Notes: generated from the letters alone by a model not told the origin. Numbered from the stretch's first letter, positions 27,271 to 37,233 are shown. The stretch is 64,000 nucleotides of DNA from Daejeonella lutea (GCF_900168015.1 NZ_FUYR01000001.1:680943-744942), one strand, 5' to 3'. Made by a program: numbers and translations.

Positions 27271-27296
27271 AATCCTGGCTTTAGCCGGGATTTTTT
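27271..27296 (+). terminator. intrinsic terminator of the sigma/protease operon
   Basis: AATCCTGGC pairs with GCCGGGATT (one wobble) around a TTTA loop and runs into six T's, 25 bases after the protease stop codon. Confidence 0.85.
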
Positions 27297-27365
27297 GTTA
27301 TTAGGCTGACTGATTCTACTTGAATTGCCATTGATATAGGGTATCCTTGGCTCGCACCTTGAACA

Positions 27366-28547
27366 TTACCTGTCTACTTCACCAAGCACGATATCAATTG
27401 AACCCAGTATCGCTACCAAATCAGCAATCAAAACCCCTCGAGTTATTTCTGGTAGTACAGATAGGTTATTGAAGCTCGGTGCACGTGCCTTTACACGTTT
27501 CGGGATCTCTGTTTTTCCATCAGTAATAAAATAATAGCCAAGTTCGCCTTTAGGATTCTCGGCGCGGATATAAAAATCCTGCTCTTTGGGTATAATCTTT
27601 TTAGGAAGTTTTGCACGTGGGTCGAATTCAGGGGTCCGTTTCAGCTCTTTTTGAAGACGCTCCAGGCATTGCTCAATGATACGAACTGATTCTACTATCT
27701 CGTCGACGCGTACTTTGTAGCGGTCCCAGCAATCTCCTGCTTTACCCATTTCGCCTTTTCCGATAGGAATGTCGAATTCTAGTTCAGGGTATACCGAATA
27801 TTCGTCTATACGACGCAGATCCCATTTCAATCCGGACCCCCTTAACATTGGTCCCGAACAGCCATAATTGATCGCAACATCCAGAGGAAGAATGCCGACA
27901 CCGGCAGTCCTGTTAATAAAGATCTGGTTATCGGTTAGCAACTCATTGAGCTCTTGTAGCTTCGGTTTGAAATAGTCTATAAACTCTTTGCAGCGCTCTT
28001 CAAACCCAACAGGTAAATCGTAAAACAAACCGCCAACCCAGATGTAATTGTAAAGCATCCGCGATCCTGAAGCCCATTCTAGCATATTCATGATATGTTC
28101 CCGGTCGCGGAAGCACCACAGGAAAGGAGTGAAGGCGCCAATGTCAATCCCATAAGTTCCAATGGCTATCAGGTGCGAACCAATACGATTCAGCTCGCAG
28201 ACAAGAACACGTATGTATTCGATCCGCTTAGGAATATCCTTATCGATACCCATCATCCGTTCAACCCCCATTACAAAGGCATGGTCGTTATTCATGGATG
28301 CCAGATAATCCATTCTGTCGACAAAAGGAATGATCTGCTGGTAGCTCAGGCTTTCACAGTGTTTTTCAAAGCAGCGATGTAGATAGCCCATATGAGGAAG
28401 GACCTCTTTAACGATTTCCCCATCTGTAATTAATTCAAGTCGCAGGACACCGTGGGTTGAAGGATGCTGCGGACCCATGTTGATGATCATCTCTTCCGGT
28501 TCGAGATGTTCCGTAAGCTGGGTATATCTTGTTTTAACTGGGCGCAT
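27366..28547 (-). CDS. nuoD: NADH-quinone oxidoreductase subunit D
   Basis: The 393-residue protein contains the NuoD (49 kDa) signatures [20 protein letters not shown] near residue 22, [24 protein letters not shown] and the C-terminal [20 protein letters not shown]. It belongs to the peripheral arm of complex I and forms the quinone-binding pocket with NuoB. The gene is 50 bases after nuoC on the minus strand. No nuoE follows; the next gene lies on the opposite strand, so the remaining nuo genes must be elsewhere. Confidence 0.95.
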   Translation of the reverse strand: MRPVKTRYTQLTEHLEPEEMIINMGPQHPSTHGVLRLELITDGEIVKEVLPHMGYLHRCFEKHCESLSYQQIIPFVDRMDYLASMNNDHAFVMGVERMMGIDKDIPKRIEYIRVLVCELNRIGSHLIAIGTYGIDIGAFTPFLWCFRDREHIMNMLEWASGSRMLYNYIWVGGLFYDLPVGFEERCKEFIDYFKPKLQELNELLTDNQIFINRTAGVGILPLDVAINYGCSGPMLRGSGLKWDLRRIDEYSVYPELEFDIPIGKGEMGKAGDCWDRYKVRVDEIVESVRIIEQCLERLQKELKRTPEFDPRAKLPKKIIPKEQDFYIRAENPKGELGYYFITDGKTEIPKRVKARAPSFNNLSVLPEITRGVLIADLVAILGSIDIVLGEVDR

Positions 28548-28597
28548 TAGTGTGAGCTGTGAATCTTCAATACGAATAATGTGTGCAATTTCTGCAA

Positions 28598-29101
28598 CTA
28601 ACTTATTTTTATGCCTTTATATTCATCGGCAGCAACATAATCTTTACGAAGGGGATATCCTTCCCAGTCATCAGGAAGAAGTATTCGCCTAAGATCAGGA
28701 TTTCCTTCGAATAAGATACCGAACAAATCATAGGCTTCTCTTTCATGCCACTCCGCAGTTTTCCAGACGTGGGAAACACTTTGGAAGGATGGGGACTTCT
28801 CAGCGTTGCGATCATGTTCTTTAATTACTTTAAGTGTAAGCTGAGATTTGAATGGTATCGATGCGAGATGATATACCACACCGAATTTATTTTCTTCAAC
28901 ACCGTAATCTACCCCGGTAAGACAAGACAGAAAATCAAAATAGGTTTGCTCATTATTGCGTAATTCCAGACACACGCTGGCAATTTGATCAGGGTTAATG
29001 ATAAGAGCATGCTGAAGTCCGCCGCTTTGTTCCTCAACAATGGCTGAAACACCGAATTTTTCAGTAATAAGGTTCTTAATATCGTCGAATTCCATTTCCA
29101 T
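28598..29101 (-). CDS. nuoC: NADH-quinone oxidoreductase subunit C
   Basis: The 167-residue protein has the 30 kDa subunit signature [36 protein letters not shown] in its C-terminal half. It packs against NuoD and NuoB in the peripheral arm of complex I. Its ATG shares one base with the TAA stop of pdxH (TAATG), which suggests translational coupling between two functionally unrelated genes. A second ATG two codons later is an alternative start. Confidence 0.94.
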   Translation of the reverse strand: MEMEFDDIKNLITEKFGVSAIVEEQSGGLQHALIINPDQIASVCLELRNNEQTYFDFLSCLTGVDYGVEENKFGVVYHLASIPFKSQLTLKVIKEHDRNAEKSPSFQSVSHVWKTAEWHEREAYDLFGILFEGNPDLRRILLPDDWEGYPLRKDYVAADEYKGIKIS

Positions 29102-29754
29102 TAAGGGGCAAGCCGAACAATCTTCCAGTTTTGCTTGTCCGCTTTTTTATATACAATTCTGTCGTGAAGCCTGCTGGGACGCCCTTGCCAGAACTCCACT
29201 ACCTGTGGCCTCACCACGTAACCACCCCAATATGCGGGTTTAGGAATATCTCTGTTTTCATATCGGGATTCAGTTTCGTGCCAGCTTTTCTCCAGTCCTG
29301 CACGGCCGTCGATTACCTGGCTTTGAGGTGATACGACCGCGCCAATCTGACTTCCCTTAGGTCGCGAATGGAAATATTTTTCAGATTCTTCCTTGGTCAG
29401 TTTATCGACGGTTCCCTCAATGCGGATTTGTCGGGCCAGTTCCGGCCAGAAAAATACAAGTGCAACCACCGGGTTTTTAGCCATTTCTTTGCCCTTAGCA
29501 CTCAAATAATTGCTATAGAAAATAAAACCTCTTTCCTCGTAGCCTTTCATAAGTACTATCCGTGCAGATGGTTTTCTGTCGATGCTAGTCGTAGCCAGCG
29601 TCATGGCGTTTGGCTCGTTGATACCAGCATCCATTGCCTCCTTAAACCACTTTCCGAACTGCTTAATAGGGTCTTTAGCCACATCCTTTTCAGATAAACT
29701 CTCGGAGCTGTATTCCTGGCGTAAGTTTTCGATAACTGTTTTTTCTACTGACAT
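29101..29754 (-). CDS. pdxH: pyridoxamine 5'-phosphate oxidase
   Basis: From the ATG at 29754 the protein has 217 residues, close to the usual 210-220, beginning MSVEKTVIENLRQEYSSESL. FMN- and substrate-binding segments are visible: RIVLMKGYEERGFIFYSNY, ALVFFWPELARQIRIEG, SRPKGSQIGAVVSPQSQVI and the C-terminal FWQGRPSRLHDRIVYKK. It oxidises pyridoxamine or pyridoxine phosphate to pyridoxal phosphate. A TTG at 29811 would add 19 residues without family resemblance. It directly precedes nuoC with a one-base overlap. Confidence 0.94.
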   Translation of the reverse strand: MSVEKTVIENLRQEYSSESLSEKDVAKDPIKQFGKWFKEAMDAGINEPNAMTLATTSIDRKPSARIVLMKGYEERGFIFYSNYLSAKGKEMAKNPVVALVFFWPELARQIRIEGTVDKLTKEESEKYFHSRPKGSQIGAVVSPQSQVIDGRAGLEKSWHETESRYENRDIPKPAYWGGYVVRPQVVEFWQGRPSRLHDRIVYKKADKQNWKIVRLAP

Positions 29755-29965
29755 TCTTTGATAATAAGCACAATGAGGGCGGGAAGGTATTTCCCTGCAC
29801 AAACTTAACAAATGCGAGCTGGATTTTATTAGTTTGGGGTGTATCCTTTATATTTATCTTATAGAAATGAGTTATGAGGTACTAGAAATGATCTGAAAAA
29901 AGATGAATATAAGACTACTTAATTCCTATGATTTAATAACTGGTTGGTGCGCTAGAAAGAAGTCC

Positions 29966-29992
29966 ATATGTCACAGCCAATATGTCACAGCC
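29966..29992. repeat. 14-base tandem duplication upstream of yqgE
   Basis: ATATGTCACAGCC occurs twice with a 14-base step (29966-29978 and 29980-29992). Each copy holds an ATG, in two different frames. It bears on where yqgE translation begins. Confidence 0.7.
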
Positions 29993-30033
29993 TACTCCGT
30001 AAAACACTTTATGACCGATCTTGTTATCCTCCT

Positions 30034-30594
30034 ATGCTAACTCCCGTTAAACCTCAAAAAGGAAGCCTGCTTGTTTCAGAGCCATTCATGCTGGATCCGA
30101 ATTTTAAACGCTCAGTCGTTCTTCTAACTGAATTTGAAGAGCAGGGAGCTATTGGTTTTATTTTGAACCAAAGAAGCGATTTTATTGTCAGTGATATACT
30201 TCCAGAATCTAATTGTTCATTGCCGGTTTATATCGGCGGCCCGGTAGCCAACGATACCCTCCACTTTATCCATTCTTGTTATGACAAACTGAGCAGCGGC
30301 ATCGAAATTATGGAAGGTGTATATTGGGGTGGGAACTTTGAAGCCCTGCAAATTTTGATCAGCAACAATCAAATTGACAGTTCTGAAATTAAGTTCTTTA
30401 TGGGATACTCTGGGTGGGCAGAAGAACAGCTTGAAAGTGAACTGGATCAGAACTCATGGCTGGTCGCCAGCAAGTATAATTCAGAGGTAATTTTTGTTGA
30501 GGATGAAGAAAACTTGTGGAAAGAGGTGGTGATTGGATTAGGTCCAAAATATGCCCACATTGCAAATTTCCCGGAAAATCCGCAGTGGAACTAG
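30034..30594 (+). CDS. YqgE/AlgH family protein
   Basis: The protein of 186 residues from the ATG at 30034 starts MLTPVKPQKGSLLVSEPFM, the usual family N-terminus, and has LDPNFKRSVVLLTEF, GAIGFILNQ, YIGGPVANDTLHFIH and FFMGYSGWAEEQLESEL. The biochemical role of YqgE is not established. An ATG at 29968 would add 22 residues but lies inside a tandem duplication and gives an atypical sequence. It is the only plus-strand gene inside the nuo/pur/pdx cluster. Confidence 0.88.
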   Translation: MLTPVKPQKGSLLVSEPFMLDPNFKRSVVLLTEFEEQGAIGFILNQRSDFIVSDILPESNCSLPVYIGGPVANDTLHFIHSCYDKLSSGIEIMEGVYWGGNFEALQILISNNQIDSSEIKFFMGYSGWAEEQLESELDQNSWLVASKYNSEVIFVEDEENLWKEVVIGLGPKYAHIANFPENPQWN

Positions 30595-30598
30595 CTTT

Positions 30599-30684
30599 GA
30601 GATGAGCCATAAGTTGTGAGAAATGAGCATAAACCTGACGTACCATTTGTGGAACTGGAGCAGATCTCAAATCTCATTTCTCAT
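30599..30684. repeat. heptamer array B, paired inverted arms
   Basis: Five 7-base units run from 30599 to 30633 (GAGATGA, GCCATAA, GTTGTGA, GAAATGA, GCATAAA). Three units of the opposite orientation occupy 30664-30684 (ATCTCAA, ATCTCAT, TTCTCAT). It lies between the convergent yqgE and purE genes; the arms could pair as a hairpin and end transcription from both sides. Confidence 0.65.
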
Positions 30685-31193
30685 CACCCTTCCATCTCTT
30701 TCGCACTCTCTTCCACCTTTTTTCTCAACTCTTCCTTAAAATCAATTAATTTTTGTGATAAAGTCGTATCAGCGGTTCCAAGTATTTGAGCTGCCAGTAT
30801 GCCTGCGTTCTTTGCCGCGTTAAGTGCTACTGTGGCTACAGGAATTCCATTAGGCATTTGAAGGATCGAAAGTACAGAATCCCAGCCGTCAATAGAATTT
30901 GACGATTTTACCGGAACACCGATAACAGGTATATGCGTAATGGACGCAACCATTCCAGGCAGATGAGCAGCACCACCCGCACCAGCGATGATCACACGTA
31001 ATCCTCTTCCATGAGCTGATTTTGCATAATGGAACATCCGCTCAGGGGTTCTGTGAGCTGATACCACTGTCAGTTCATAGCTAACACCTAATTCCTTCAA
31101 AACATCAGCAGCATCCTGCATCACATTAAGATCGGATTTGCTTCCCATTATTATTCCAACCAGCGGTACGTTGGTTTGCTTAGTATTATCCAT
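30684..31193 (-). CDS. purE: 5-(carboxyamino)imidazole ribonucleotide mutase
   Basis: The 169-residue protein has the class I PurE signature [20 protein letters not shown] near the N-terminus, then [11 protein letters not shown] and [16 protein letters not shown]. It converts N5-CAIR, the product of PurK encoded next to it, to CAIR in purine synthesis. The gene follows purK by 32 bases on the minus strand. Its stop abuts the reverse arm of a heptamer array. Confidence 0.95.
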   Translation of the reverse strand: MDNTKQTNVPLVGIIMGSKSDLNVMQDAADVLKELGVSYELTVVSAHRTPERMFHYAKSAHGRGLRVIIAGAGGAAHLPGMVASITHIPVIGVPVKSSNSIDGWDSVLSILQMPNGIPVATVALNAAKNAGILAAQILGTADTTLSQKLIDFKEELRKKVEESAKEMEG

Positions 31194-31225
31194 TGTATTG
31201 AATATAAGTATTTTAACTTAATAAA

Positions 31226-32365
31226 TTAAATCTTTACTTTAATAGTTGTCTGCACAAACTTTGCCTTTTCTATGGCTTTTTCCCTGTCATCGTCAAGAAT
31301 TGTCACATGGCCCATTTTTCGAAAAGGCTTAGTAAGCTTCTTACCATAAAGATGTACATACACTCCATCTATTTTAAGAATATTATTCAGTCCTTCATAT
31401 TCAGCGGGTCCTTCAAATCCTTTTTCTCCCAAAAGATTGATCATCACGGCATTGCTTATTGAACGGGTATCGCCAAGTGGTAAATTAAAAATCGCCCGTA
31501 GATGCTGCTCATATTGAGAGGTATAGTTTCCCTCAATGGTTTGATGTCCACTATTGTGCGGACGGGGAGCGAGTTCATTCACGAGTATTTCTCCGTCTTT
31601 AGTCAGGAATAGTTCAACGGCCAATACCCCGACAATTTTGAGATCCTGGGCAATCTTTACAGCCAGTTCATCGGCTTTCTTAAGTATTTCTTCAGGCAGC
31701 GTAGATGGAGATATGAGAAATTCAACCAAGTTCGCTTCCGGATTAAACTCCATTTCTACACACGGAAAGGTCTTAATTTCCCCATCTTCATTCCGGGAAA
31801 CGATCACTGCCAGCTCTTTTTCAAAATCAACCCAATCTTCAATAAGGCTGGGAGCATCGAATGCAGCATCCAGATCGGCAGTGCTTCTGACAGGATGAAC
31901 ACCTCGTCCGTCGTACCCGTCTTTTCGGAGTTTTTGAATGAATGGCAGCGAAAATTCTACATTCTTGAGCTCAGTACGGTTTTGAATCAACTGAAATCTT
32001 GAGCTGGGTATGTCATTCTCTTTGAAAAACTGCTTTTGTACACCTTTGTCCTGGATCAACCTGATTACACGCGACTGTGGATAAACCAAAACGCCTTCGT
32101 TTTCAAGTTGCTCCAATGCATCTACATTAACTTTTTCTATCTCTATCGTGATCAGATCAACACCCTTGCCAAATTCATATACTGTTTGATAATCTGTAAG
32201 TGAACCTTTAACGAACTTATTACAAAGGTCTTTACAGGGGGCATCAGCATCTGGATCCAGGACATGAGTAGTGATATTGAAGTTTATTGATTCCTGGATA
32301 AGCATCCGCCCAAGCTGACCGCCGCCTAATATTCCAAGTTTCAAATCCCCGTAAAATGATTTCAT
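31226..32365 (-). CDS. purK: 5-(carboxyamino)imidazole ribonucleotide synthase
   Basis: The 379-residue ATP-grasp enzyme has the PurK N-terminus LKLGILGGGQLGRMLIQE, the ATP-grasp segments FIQKLRKDGYDGRGV and LIEDWVDFEKELAVIVSRN, and LVNELAPRPHNSGHQTIEG. It carboxylates AIR using ATP and bicarbonate. It lies 21 bases downstream of nuoB, so it is probably transcribed with nuoAB. Confidence 0.95.
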   Translation of the reverse strand: MKSFYGDLKLGILGGGQLGRMLIQESINFNITTHVLDPDADAPCKDLCNKFVKGSLTDYQTVYEFGKGVDLITIEIEKVNVDALEQLENEGVLVYPQSRVIRLIQDKGVQKQFFKENDIPSSRFQLIQNRTELKNVEFSLPFIQKLRKDGYDGRGVHPVRSTADLDAAFDAPSLIEDWVDFEKELAVIVSRNEDGEIKTFPCVEMEFNPEANLVEFLISPSTLPEEILKKADELAVKIAQDLKIVGVLAVELFLTKDGEILVNELAPRPHNSGHQTIEGNYTSQYEQHLRAIFNLPLGDTRSISNAVMINLLGEKGFEGPAEYEGLNNILKIDGVYVHLYGKKLTKPFRKMGHVTILDDDREKAIEKAKFVQTTIKVKI

Positions 32366-32386
32366 AGTGTATTAAATTGTTTGCTC

Positions 32387-32869
32387 TTAGCTATTAAGTA
32401 AACTTTCCTGCTCTATCTTCTTCTGTAATTCAAGTATACCGCCTATTAACGATTCCGGTCGTGGCGGACATCCCTGCACATAAACGTCAACAGGTATGAT
32501 CCGGTCGACCCCTTTGACCACATGGTAGCCATGCTGCCAATATGGACCCCCGCAGTTTGAGCATGACCCCATAGAGATCACATATCTCGGCTCTGGCATT
32601 TGTTCATAAAGCCTTCTAATGCGCTCTGCCATCTTGAACGTGACTGTACCGGCTATAATTATGACGTCCGACTGTCGTGGTGAGGGCCTTGGAAAAACTC
32701 CAAAACGATCCAGGTCGTAGGTTGATGCCATTGACCCCATCATTTCGATAGCACAGCATGCTATCCCAAAACTCATAGGCCACAAAGATGAAAGACGCGC
32801 CCAATTCAGCAGATCATCCATTTTCGTGATTACAAAACCACCGTTATCATTCTTAATTTCTAAACTCAC
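32387..32869 (-). CDS. nuoB: NADH-quinone oxidoreductase subunit B
   Basis: The 160-residue protein has the four cysteines that bind cluster N2: Cys38 and Cys39 (ACCAIEMM), Cys103 ([11 protein letters not shown]) and Cys134 ([12 protein letters not shown]). N2 passes electrons to quinone. The gene is 2 bases after nuoA and is followed by purK. Confidence 0.95.
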   Translation of the reverse strand: MSLEIKNDNGGFVITKMDDLLNWARLSSLWPMSFGIACCAIEMMGSMASTYDLDRFGVFPRPSPRQSDVIIIAGTVTFKMAERIRRLYEQMPEPRYVISMGSCSNCGGPYWQHGYHVVKGVDRIIPVDVYVQGCPPRPESLIGGILELQKKIEQESLLNS

Positions 32870-32871
32870 TC

Positions 32872-33459
32872 TTAGCGTTTTTTAAATTGCGGTTTAAATG
32901 CAGGCTTTACCGAAAGGGGTTTGCTATCTTCCTGGATAATCGAGTCATGAAGGACCTGGTTTTCCAAAGAAAACTTTCTTACAATGTAATTGTCATTGTT
33001 AATCTTTGCATACATCGACATTGGAACTTTGCCGGGACCAACTGGCAGCTCATTCACAGGTTTGATCCAATTCAGATCACCCTTTTTCCAAACATACATT
33101 AAGCCGATTAGAAGAATGCCGATAAAAATGAACATTTCAATCATGGTCAACCAGCCCCAGCGACTGTCCGCAGCCAGCAGTGTCTCCTGGCTAAATATCG
33201 TAGCCCAGGGGAAAATAAAAACCATCTCGACATCGAACAGCAAGAATATTAAAGCGACGACATAAAAACGTGAATTGAATTGAATCCACGAACTGCCTGT
33301 TGGTTCTTCACCACATTCGTAGGAGCTTAGCTTAGCGGGATTTGGCCTTTTAAGGGCAACGAGCCATCCAAGGAAGAATGTGAACAGGACAAATAAAATG
33401 CCCATCACCATGTAGATAAATACCTTGCCGAATTCTGATAGCTGAGATGGTTCGATCAT
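32872..33459 (-). CDS. nuoA: NADH-quinone oxidoreductase subunit A (C-terminally extended)
   Basis: The 195-residue protein has three membrane helices and the NuoA core [41 protein letters not shown]. NuoA is usually 115-150 residues. Here about 55 extra residues follow the third helix, hydrophilic and basic at the end ([11 protein letters not shown]). A minus-strand TATTTTTG box at 33465-33472 lies only 5 bases before the ATG, suggesting a nearly leaderless transcript. First gene of the nuoAB-purKE unit. Confidence 0.93.
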   Translation of the reverse strand: MIEPSQLSEFGKVFIYMVMGILFVLFTFFLGWLVALKRPNPAKLSSYECGEEPTGSSWIQFNSRFYVVALIFLLFDVEMVFIFPWATIFSQETLLAADSRWGWLTMIEMFIFIGILLIGLMYVWKKGDLNWIKPVNELPVGPGKVPMSMYAKINNDNYIVRKFSLENQVLHDSIIQEDSKPLSVKPAFKPQFKKR

Positions 33460-33553
33460 CAGGCCAAAAATAGTAATAAATCGGCAATGGTAACAGTATT
33501 CGGGAAACAGAAGTTACCAGGGGCGGAGCCGACTGATCGGTTAAAGGGTGATT

Positions 33554-33662
33554 AGTAATCAGTAGTCAGTAGTCAGTAATCAGTAGTCAGAAATCGGTAA
33601 TCCGTAATCGGTAAACGTTTGGTACTGCATATTCGTTGGCACTGATTACTGAATACTGTTTC
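33554..33662. repeat. heptamer array C, nine units plus reverse arm
   Basis: Nine units in exact 7-base register span 33554-33616: AGTAATC and AGTAGTC variants, degenerating to GGTAATC, CGTAATC and GGTAAAC. A reverse arm of three units (CTGATTA, CTGAATA, CTGTTTC) spans 33642-33662. The arms are complementary in part. It occupies the 284-base spacer between the divergent nuoA and tex genes, in which no gene was found. Confidence 0.75.
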
Positions 33663-33743
33663 TAAATCCCAGGCACATGTGGATAAGGTTTTTTTGATTT
33701 TAAAACTCTTAACTGCAAATTCGCATCACAATTACGAACAGGA

Positions 33744-36008
33744 ATGAGCCAGAGCAATTATAAAAAAATAGCATCAGAATTATCCGTGCAGGAGAAGCAG
33801 GTTGAGGTAACTGTAAAATTATTAGATGAAGGAGGTACGGTTCCGTTCATTTCCCGTTACCGTAAAGAGATGACCGGAAGTCTTGATGAGGTTCAAGTCG
33901 CTGCTATAAGGGATAGGATGCAGCAATTACTCGATCTGGATAAGCGGAGGGAAGCGATATTGAAATCTATGACTGATCTGAATGTGCTCACACCCGAGTT
34001 AGAAACGCTGATTAAGAATGCAGAGACGATGGTTGCCCTGGAAGATATTTACCTTCCCTACAAACCTAAACGTAAAACCAAAGCATCGGCAGCCAGGGAG
34101 CGTGGGTTACAGCCATTGGCAGATAAAGTGCTCGAACAGCTGAATATTGATCTGGAGCTTGAAGCCGCTAAATATATTGATGAAGAAAAAGGAGTAGCTA
34201 CCACTGCTGATGCCCTCGCGGGTGCCAGGGATATACTTGCAGAGTTTATGGCCGAAAATGCTGATCTCCGGTCTAAAATGCGTGAGTTTTTTCTTAACAA
34301 AGGGAGTTTTCATTCCAAGCTTATAAAGGGAAAAGAAGAAGCCGGACAGAAATACAAAGATTACTTCGACTGGAGTGAACCCGTAAAATCTGCGCCGTCA
34401 CATCGTGTACTTGCGCTGAGGAGGGCAGAGAAAGAGATCATACTTACCCTGGATATTGAAGTACCGGAAGACGAGGCCCTGATCATATTAGAAAATATGT
34501 TTGTCACCAGCAACAACCCATCATCTGCTGAAGTAAAGCTTGCTGCTGCTGATTCCTTTAAACGCCTCATCAAGCCGTCAATGGAAACGGAAGTAAGATT
34601 ACTGACGAAAAAGGCTGCTGATACTGAAGCCATTCGTGTTTTTGCTGATAACGCTCGCCAATTATTGCTTGCCGCACCTGTCGGACAAAAACGTATTATG
34701 GCAATTGACCCTGGTTTCAGGACCGGATGTAAAGTTGTTTGTTTAGACGAACAAGGCCAGCTCCTGGAAAACACCAACATTTACCCCCATAATGGGAATG
34801 AAAGTTCGAAAGAAGCTGCAAAAACAGTACGATTTTTGGCAGAGAAATATAAAATCGAAGCTATCGCAATCGGGAACGGTACTGCCGGACGTGAAACGGA
34901 GACATTTGTGCGATCACTTGATCTCACAGATATCATTGTAGTGATGGTAAATGAAAGCGGCGCATCCATATATTCAGCCTCAGAGGTTGCGCGGGAAGAA
35001 TTTCCAGATAAAGATATCACCGTAAGAGGGGCCGTTTCAATAGGGCGACGCCTGATGGATCCTTTAGCTGAACTCGTTAAAATTGACCCTAAATCGATAG
35101 GGGTTGGACAATATCAGCATGATGTTGACCAAAATCATTTACAGACCTCCCTGGATGATACGGTAATCAGCTGTGTGAATTCAATCGGAGTGGAACTCAA
35201 CACAGCATCTAAACAGATCCTTTCGTATATCTCCGGTCTTGGTCCCCAACTTGCTCAAAACATAGTAGAGCATAGAAACAAGAACGGAGCATTTAAAAGA
35301 AGATCGGATCTCAAGCAAATTCCCCGGCTGGGTGAAAAAGCTTTTGAGCAGGCAGCCGGCTTTCTCCGGATTAGAAATTCGGATCATCCGCTAGACGGCA
35401 GTGCAGTACATCCTGAAAGGTATAGCCTGGTTGAAAAAATGGCAAGAGACCTGGGATGTTCACTTGAAGAGCTTATCAAAGAAGATAAATTCAGGAAGCA
35501 GATAAAGCTGCAAAATTATGTGAGTGAAACCGTTGGATTGCCCACATTAAACGATATACTAAATGAACTGGCTAAGCCGGGATTGGATCCCAGAGAGCAG
35601 TTCGAGGCATTTACTTTTTCTGACGGAATCAATGCGATCACTGATTTGCATGTTGGTATGACTCTGCCCGGAATTGTTACTAATATCACAGCCTTTGGAG
35701 CATTTGTTGATATTGGTGTTCATCAGGATGGCCTCGTCCATGTTAGCCAGCTGTCAAATAAATTTGTAAAAGACCCGAACGAAGTAGTTAAAGTAAGTCA
35801 GAAGGTTCAGGTTAAAGTAACAGAAATCGATGTTGCACGCAAGCGGATAGCACTGACAATGAAAACGGAGGAAGCGCCGGCAGCTAAACCAAAACCTAAA
35901 TTTGTAAAACCTGAGCGGACAGAATCGCGGCCAGTACAGAAACCGCGGCCTGAGCCTGAAACCGATATCGCCATAAAACTGGCGGCATTGAAAGATAAGT
36001 TTTCATGA
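33744..36008 (+). CDS. tex: Tex family RNA-binding transcription accessory protein
   Basis: The 754-residue protein has the Tex layout: N-terminal helical domain (KKIASELSVQEKQVEVTVKLLDEGGTVPFISRYRKE), a YqgF/RNase H-like domain at about 320-450 (IMAIDPGFRTGCKVVCLD), helix-hairpin-helix motifs near 490-560 (LNTASKQILSYISGLGP) and a C-terminal S1 domain at about 640-710 (GIVTNITAFGAFVDIGVHQDGLVHVSQLS). A basic, Pro-rich tail follows. Tex binds nucleic acids and affects transcription or RNA turnover; the exact role varies between species. Its stop overlaps the next ATG (ATGA). Confidence 0.95.
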   Translation: MSQSNYKKIASELSVQEKQVEVTVKLLDEGGTVPFISRYRKEMTGSLDEVQVAAIRDRMQQLLDLDKRREAILKSMTDLNVLTPELETLIKNAETMVALEDIYLPYKPKRKTKASAARERGLQPLADKVLEQLNIDLELEAAKYIDEEKGVATTADALAGARDILAEFMAENADLRSKMREFFLNKGSFHSKLIKGKEEAGQKYKDYFDWSEPVKSAPSHRVLALRRAEKEIILTLDIEVPEDEALIILENMFVTSNNPSSAEVKLAAADSFKRLIKPSMETEVRLLTKKAADTEAIRVFADNARQLLLAAPVGQKRIMAIDPGFRTGCKVVCLDEQGQLLENTNIYPHNGNESSKEAAKTVRFLAEKYKIEAIAIGNGTAGRETETFVRSLDLTDIIVVMVNESGASIYSASEVAREEFPDKDITVRGAVSIGRRLMDPLAELVKIDPKSIGVGQYQHDVDQNHLQTSLDDTVISCVNSIGVELNTASKQILSYISGLGPQLAQNIVEHRNKNGAFKRRSDLKQIPRLGEKAFEQAAGFLRIRNSDHPLDGSAVHPERYSLVEKMARDLGCSLEELIKEDKFRKQIKLQNYVSETVGLPTLNDILNELAKPGLDPREQFEAFTFSDGINAITDLHVGMTLPGIVTNITAFGAFVDIGVHQDGLVHVSQLSNKFVKDPNEVVKVSQKVQVKVTEIDVARKRIALTMKTEEAPAAKPKPKFVKPERTESRPVQKPRPEPETDIAIKLAALKDKFS

Positions 36009-37210
36009 ATAAGGAACAAGACTTTGATGCTATTATTATCGGTGGAGGTGCATGCGGACTAATGTGTGCGGTTCAGGCAGGGTATCTAGGCAAAAAGGTC
36101 CTGATTCTTGAAAAGAATGATAAAGTAGGGGCGAAGATCCTTATTTCGGGAGGCGGCAGGTGCAATTTTGCCAACTTATATGCTACTGAAGCCAATTTCA
36201 TTTCGCAGAATCCTCATTTCTGCAAGTCTGCATTTTCACAGTTCACCGTTCAGGATACCATAAGTTTTTTCGAGACCTATGGCATAAATGGCCAGGAGAA
36301 AACGCTGGGACAGCTGTTTCCTGAAACCAATAATGCAAAGGATATTGTCAGGGTGTTTGAAGATTTGTGCTATGAAATGGGGCAGGAGATTATTTGCGGG
36401 GCCGAAGTTAAGCAGATCACTCAATGCGCCAACGGAGGATTTGATATTTCCTATGAGAAAAATGCTAAACTCAAAACTCTATCAGCGGCAAAGGTTGTAG
36501 TCACATCAGGGGGATTGCCGATACCAAAAATGGGGGCTACAGACTTCGGAATTCGTATTGCAAAGCAATTTGGATTAAAGGTAATACCAACAGCACCCGC
36601 GCTGGTGCCCCTCACCATTACCGGGAAAGATGCAGAATGGTATGCTCAACTGTCTGGCAATTCGATTTTTTGCAGGGTATCAAATACTCGCATCAGTTTT
36701 GAGGAGAATATACTTTTTACGCACTGGGGTCTCAGCGGACCAGCAATCCTCCAAATTTCTTCGTACTGGCGGCCTGGTGAACACATTGAAATTGATCTTC
36801 TTCCCAATGATAAAATCAAAGATCTAATTGAGGCTGGTCGAGCAGTAAATGGGCGAAAGACACTTGGGGGTATGCTGGCTGAGATCTATACCAAGAAGTT
36901 TGCTGATGCCCTTGCTAAATTTCTCCCGGTAACTAAGAACCTGGCCTCCCTAACAAAAGCCGAGCTGAATGAAATAGAAAGAATGATACATTTCTTTATC
37001 GTGAAGCCGGCGGGTGATAAAGGCTATGATAAAGCTGAGGTTATGCGTGGAGGCATTGACACCGATGAATTATCATCCAAATCCCTGGAGTCAAAAAAAA
37101 TTCCCGGCCTATTCTTTGGTGGCGAATGTGTAGACGTAACCGGCTGGCTTGGAGGGTATAACTTTCAGTGGGCCTGGTCTAGTGGATATATTATGGCTCA
37201 ACATTTGTAG
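36005..37210 (+). CDS. HI0933-like FAD-dependent oxidoreductase
   Basis: The 401-residue flavoprotein begins with a dinucleotide-binding motif (IIIGGGACGLMCAVQAG) and has the family motif KVGAKILISGGGRCNFAN. The C-terminal FAD contact FFGGECVDVTGWLGGYNFQWAWSSGYIMAQ is intact. Members of this family (also called BaiN/RdsA-type) have few assigned reactions, so no substrate is proposed. The ATG at 36005 overlaps the tex stop codon, implying translational coupling. Confidence 0.9.
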   Translation: MNKEQDFDAIIIGGGACGLMCAVQAGYLGKKVLILEKNDKVGAKILISGGGRCNFANLYATEANFISQNPHFCKSAFSQFTVQDTISFFETYGINGQEKTLGQLFPETNNAKDIVRVFEDLCYEMGQEIICGAEVKQITQCANGGFDISYEKNAKLKTLSAAKVVVTSGGLPIPKMGATDFGIRIAKQFGLKVIPTAPALVPLTITGKDAEWYAQLSGNSIFCRVSNTRISFEENILFTHWGLSGPAILQISSYWRPGEHIEIDLLPNDKIKDLIEAGRAVNGRKTLGGMLAEIYTKKFADALAKFLPVTKNLASLTKAELNEIERMIHFFIVKPAGDKGYDKAEVMRGGIDTDELSSKSLESKKIPGLFFGGECVDVTGWLGGYNFQWAWSSGYIMAQHL

Positions 37211-37233
37211 AGGAAGCTATAAAACACAAGATC

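Noticed and set aside
29755-29811. TTG start at 29811 for pdxH
   Set aside because: Extra 19 residues have no family resemblance; ATG at 29754 gives normal length.
33744-36008. Programmed frameshift at the tex/flavoprotein overlap
   Set aside because: The ATGA overlap is an ordinary stop-start overlap; both proteins are complete with their own family termini and no slippery sequence is seen.
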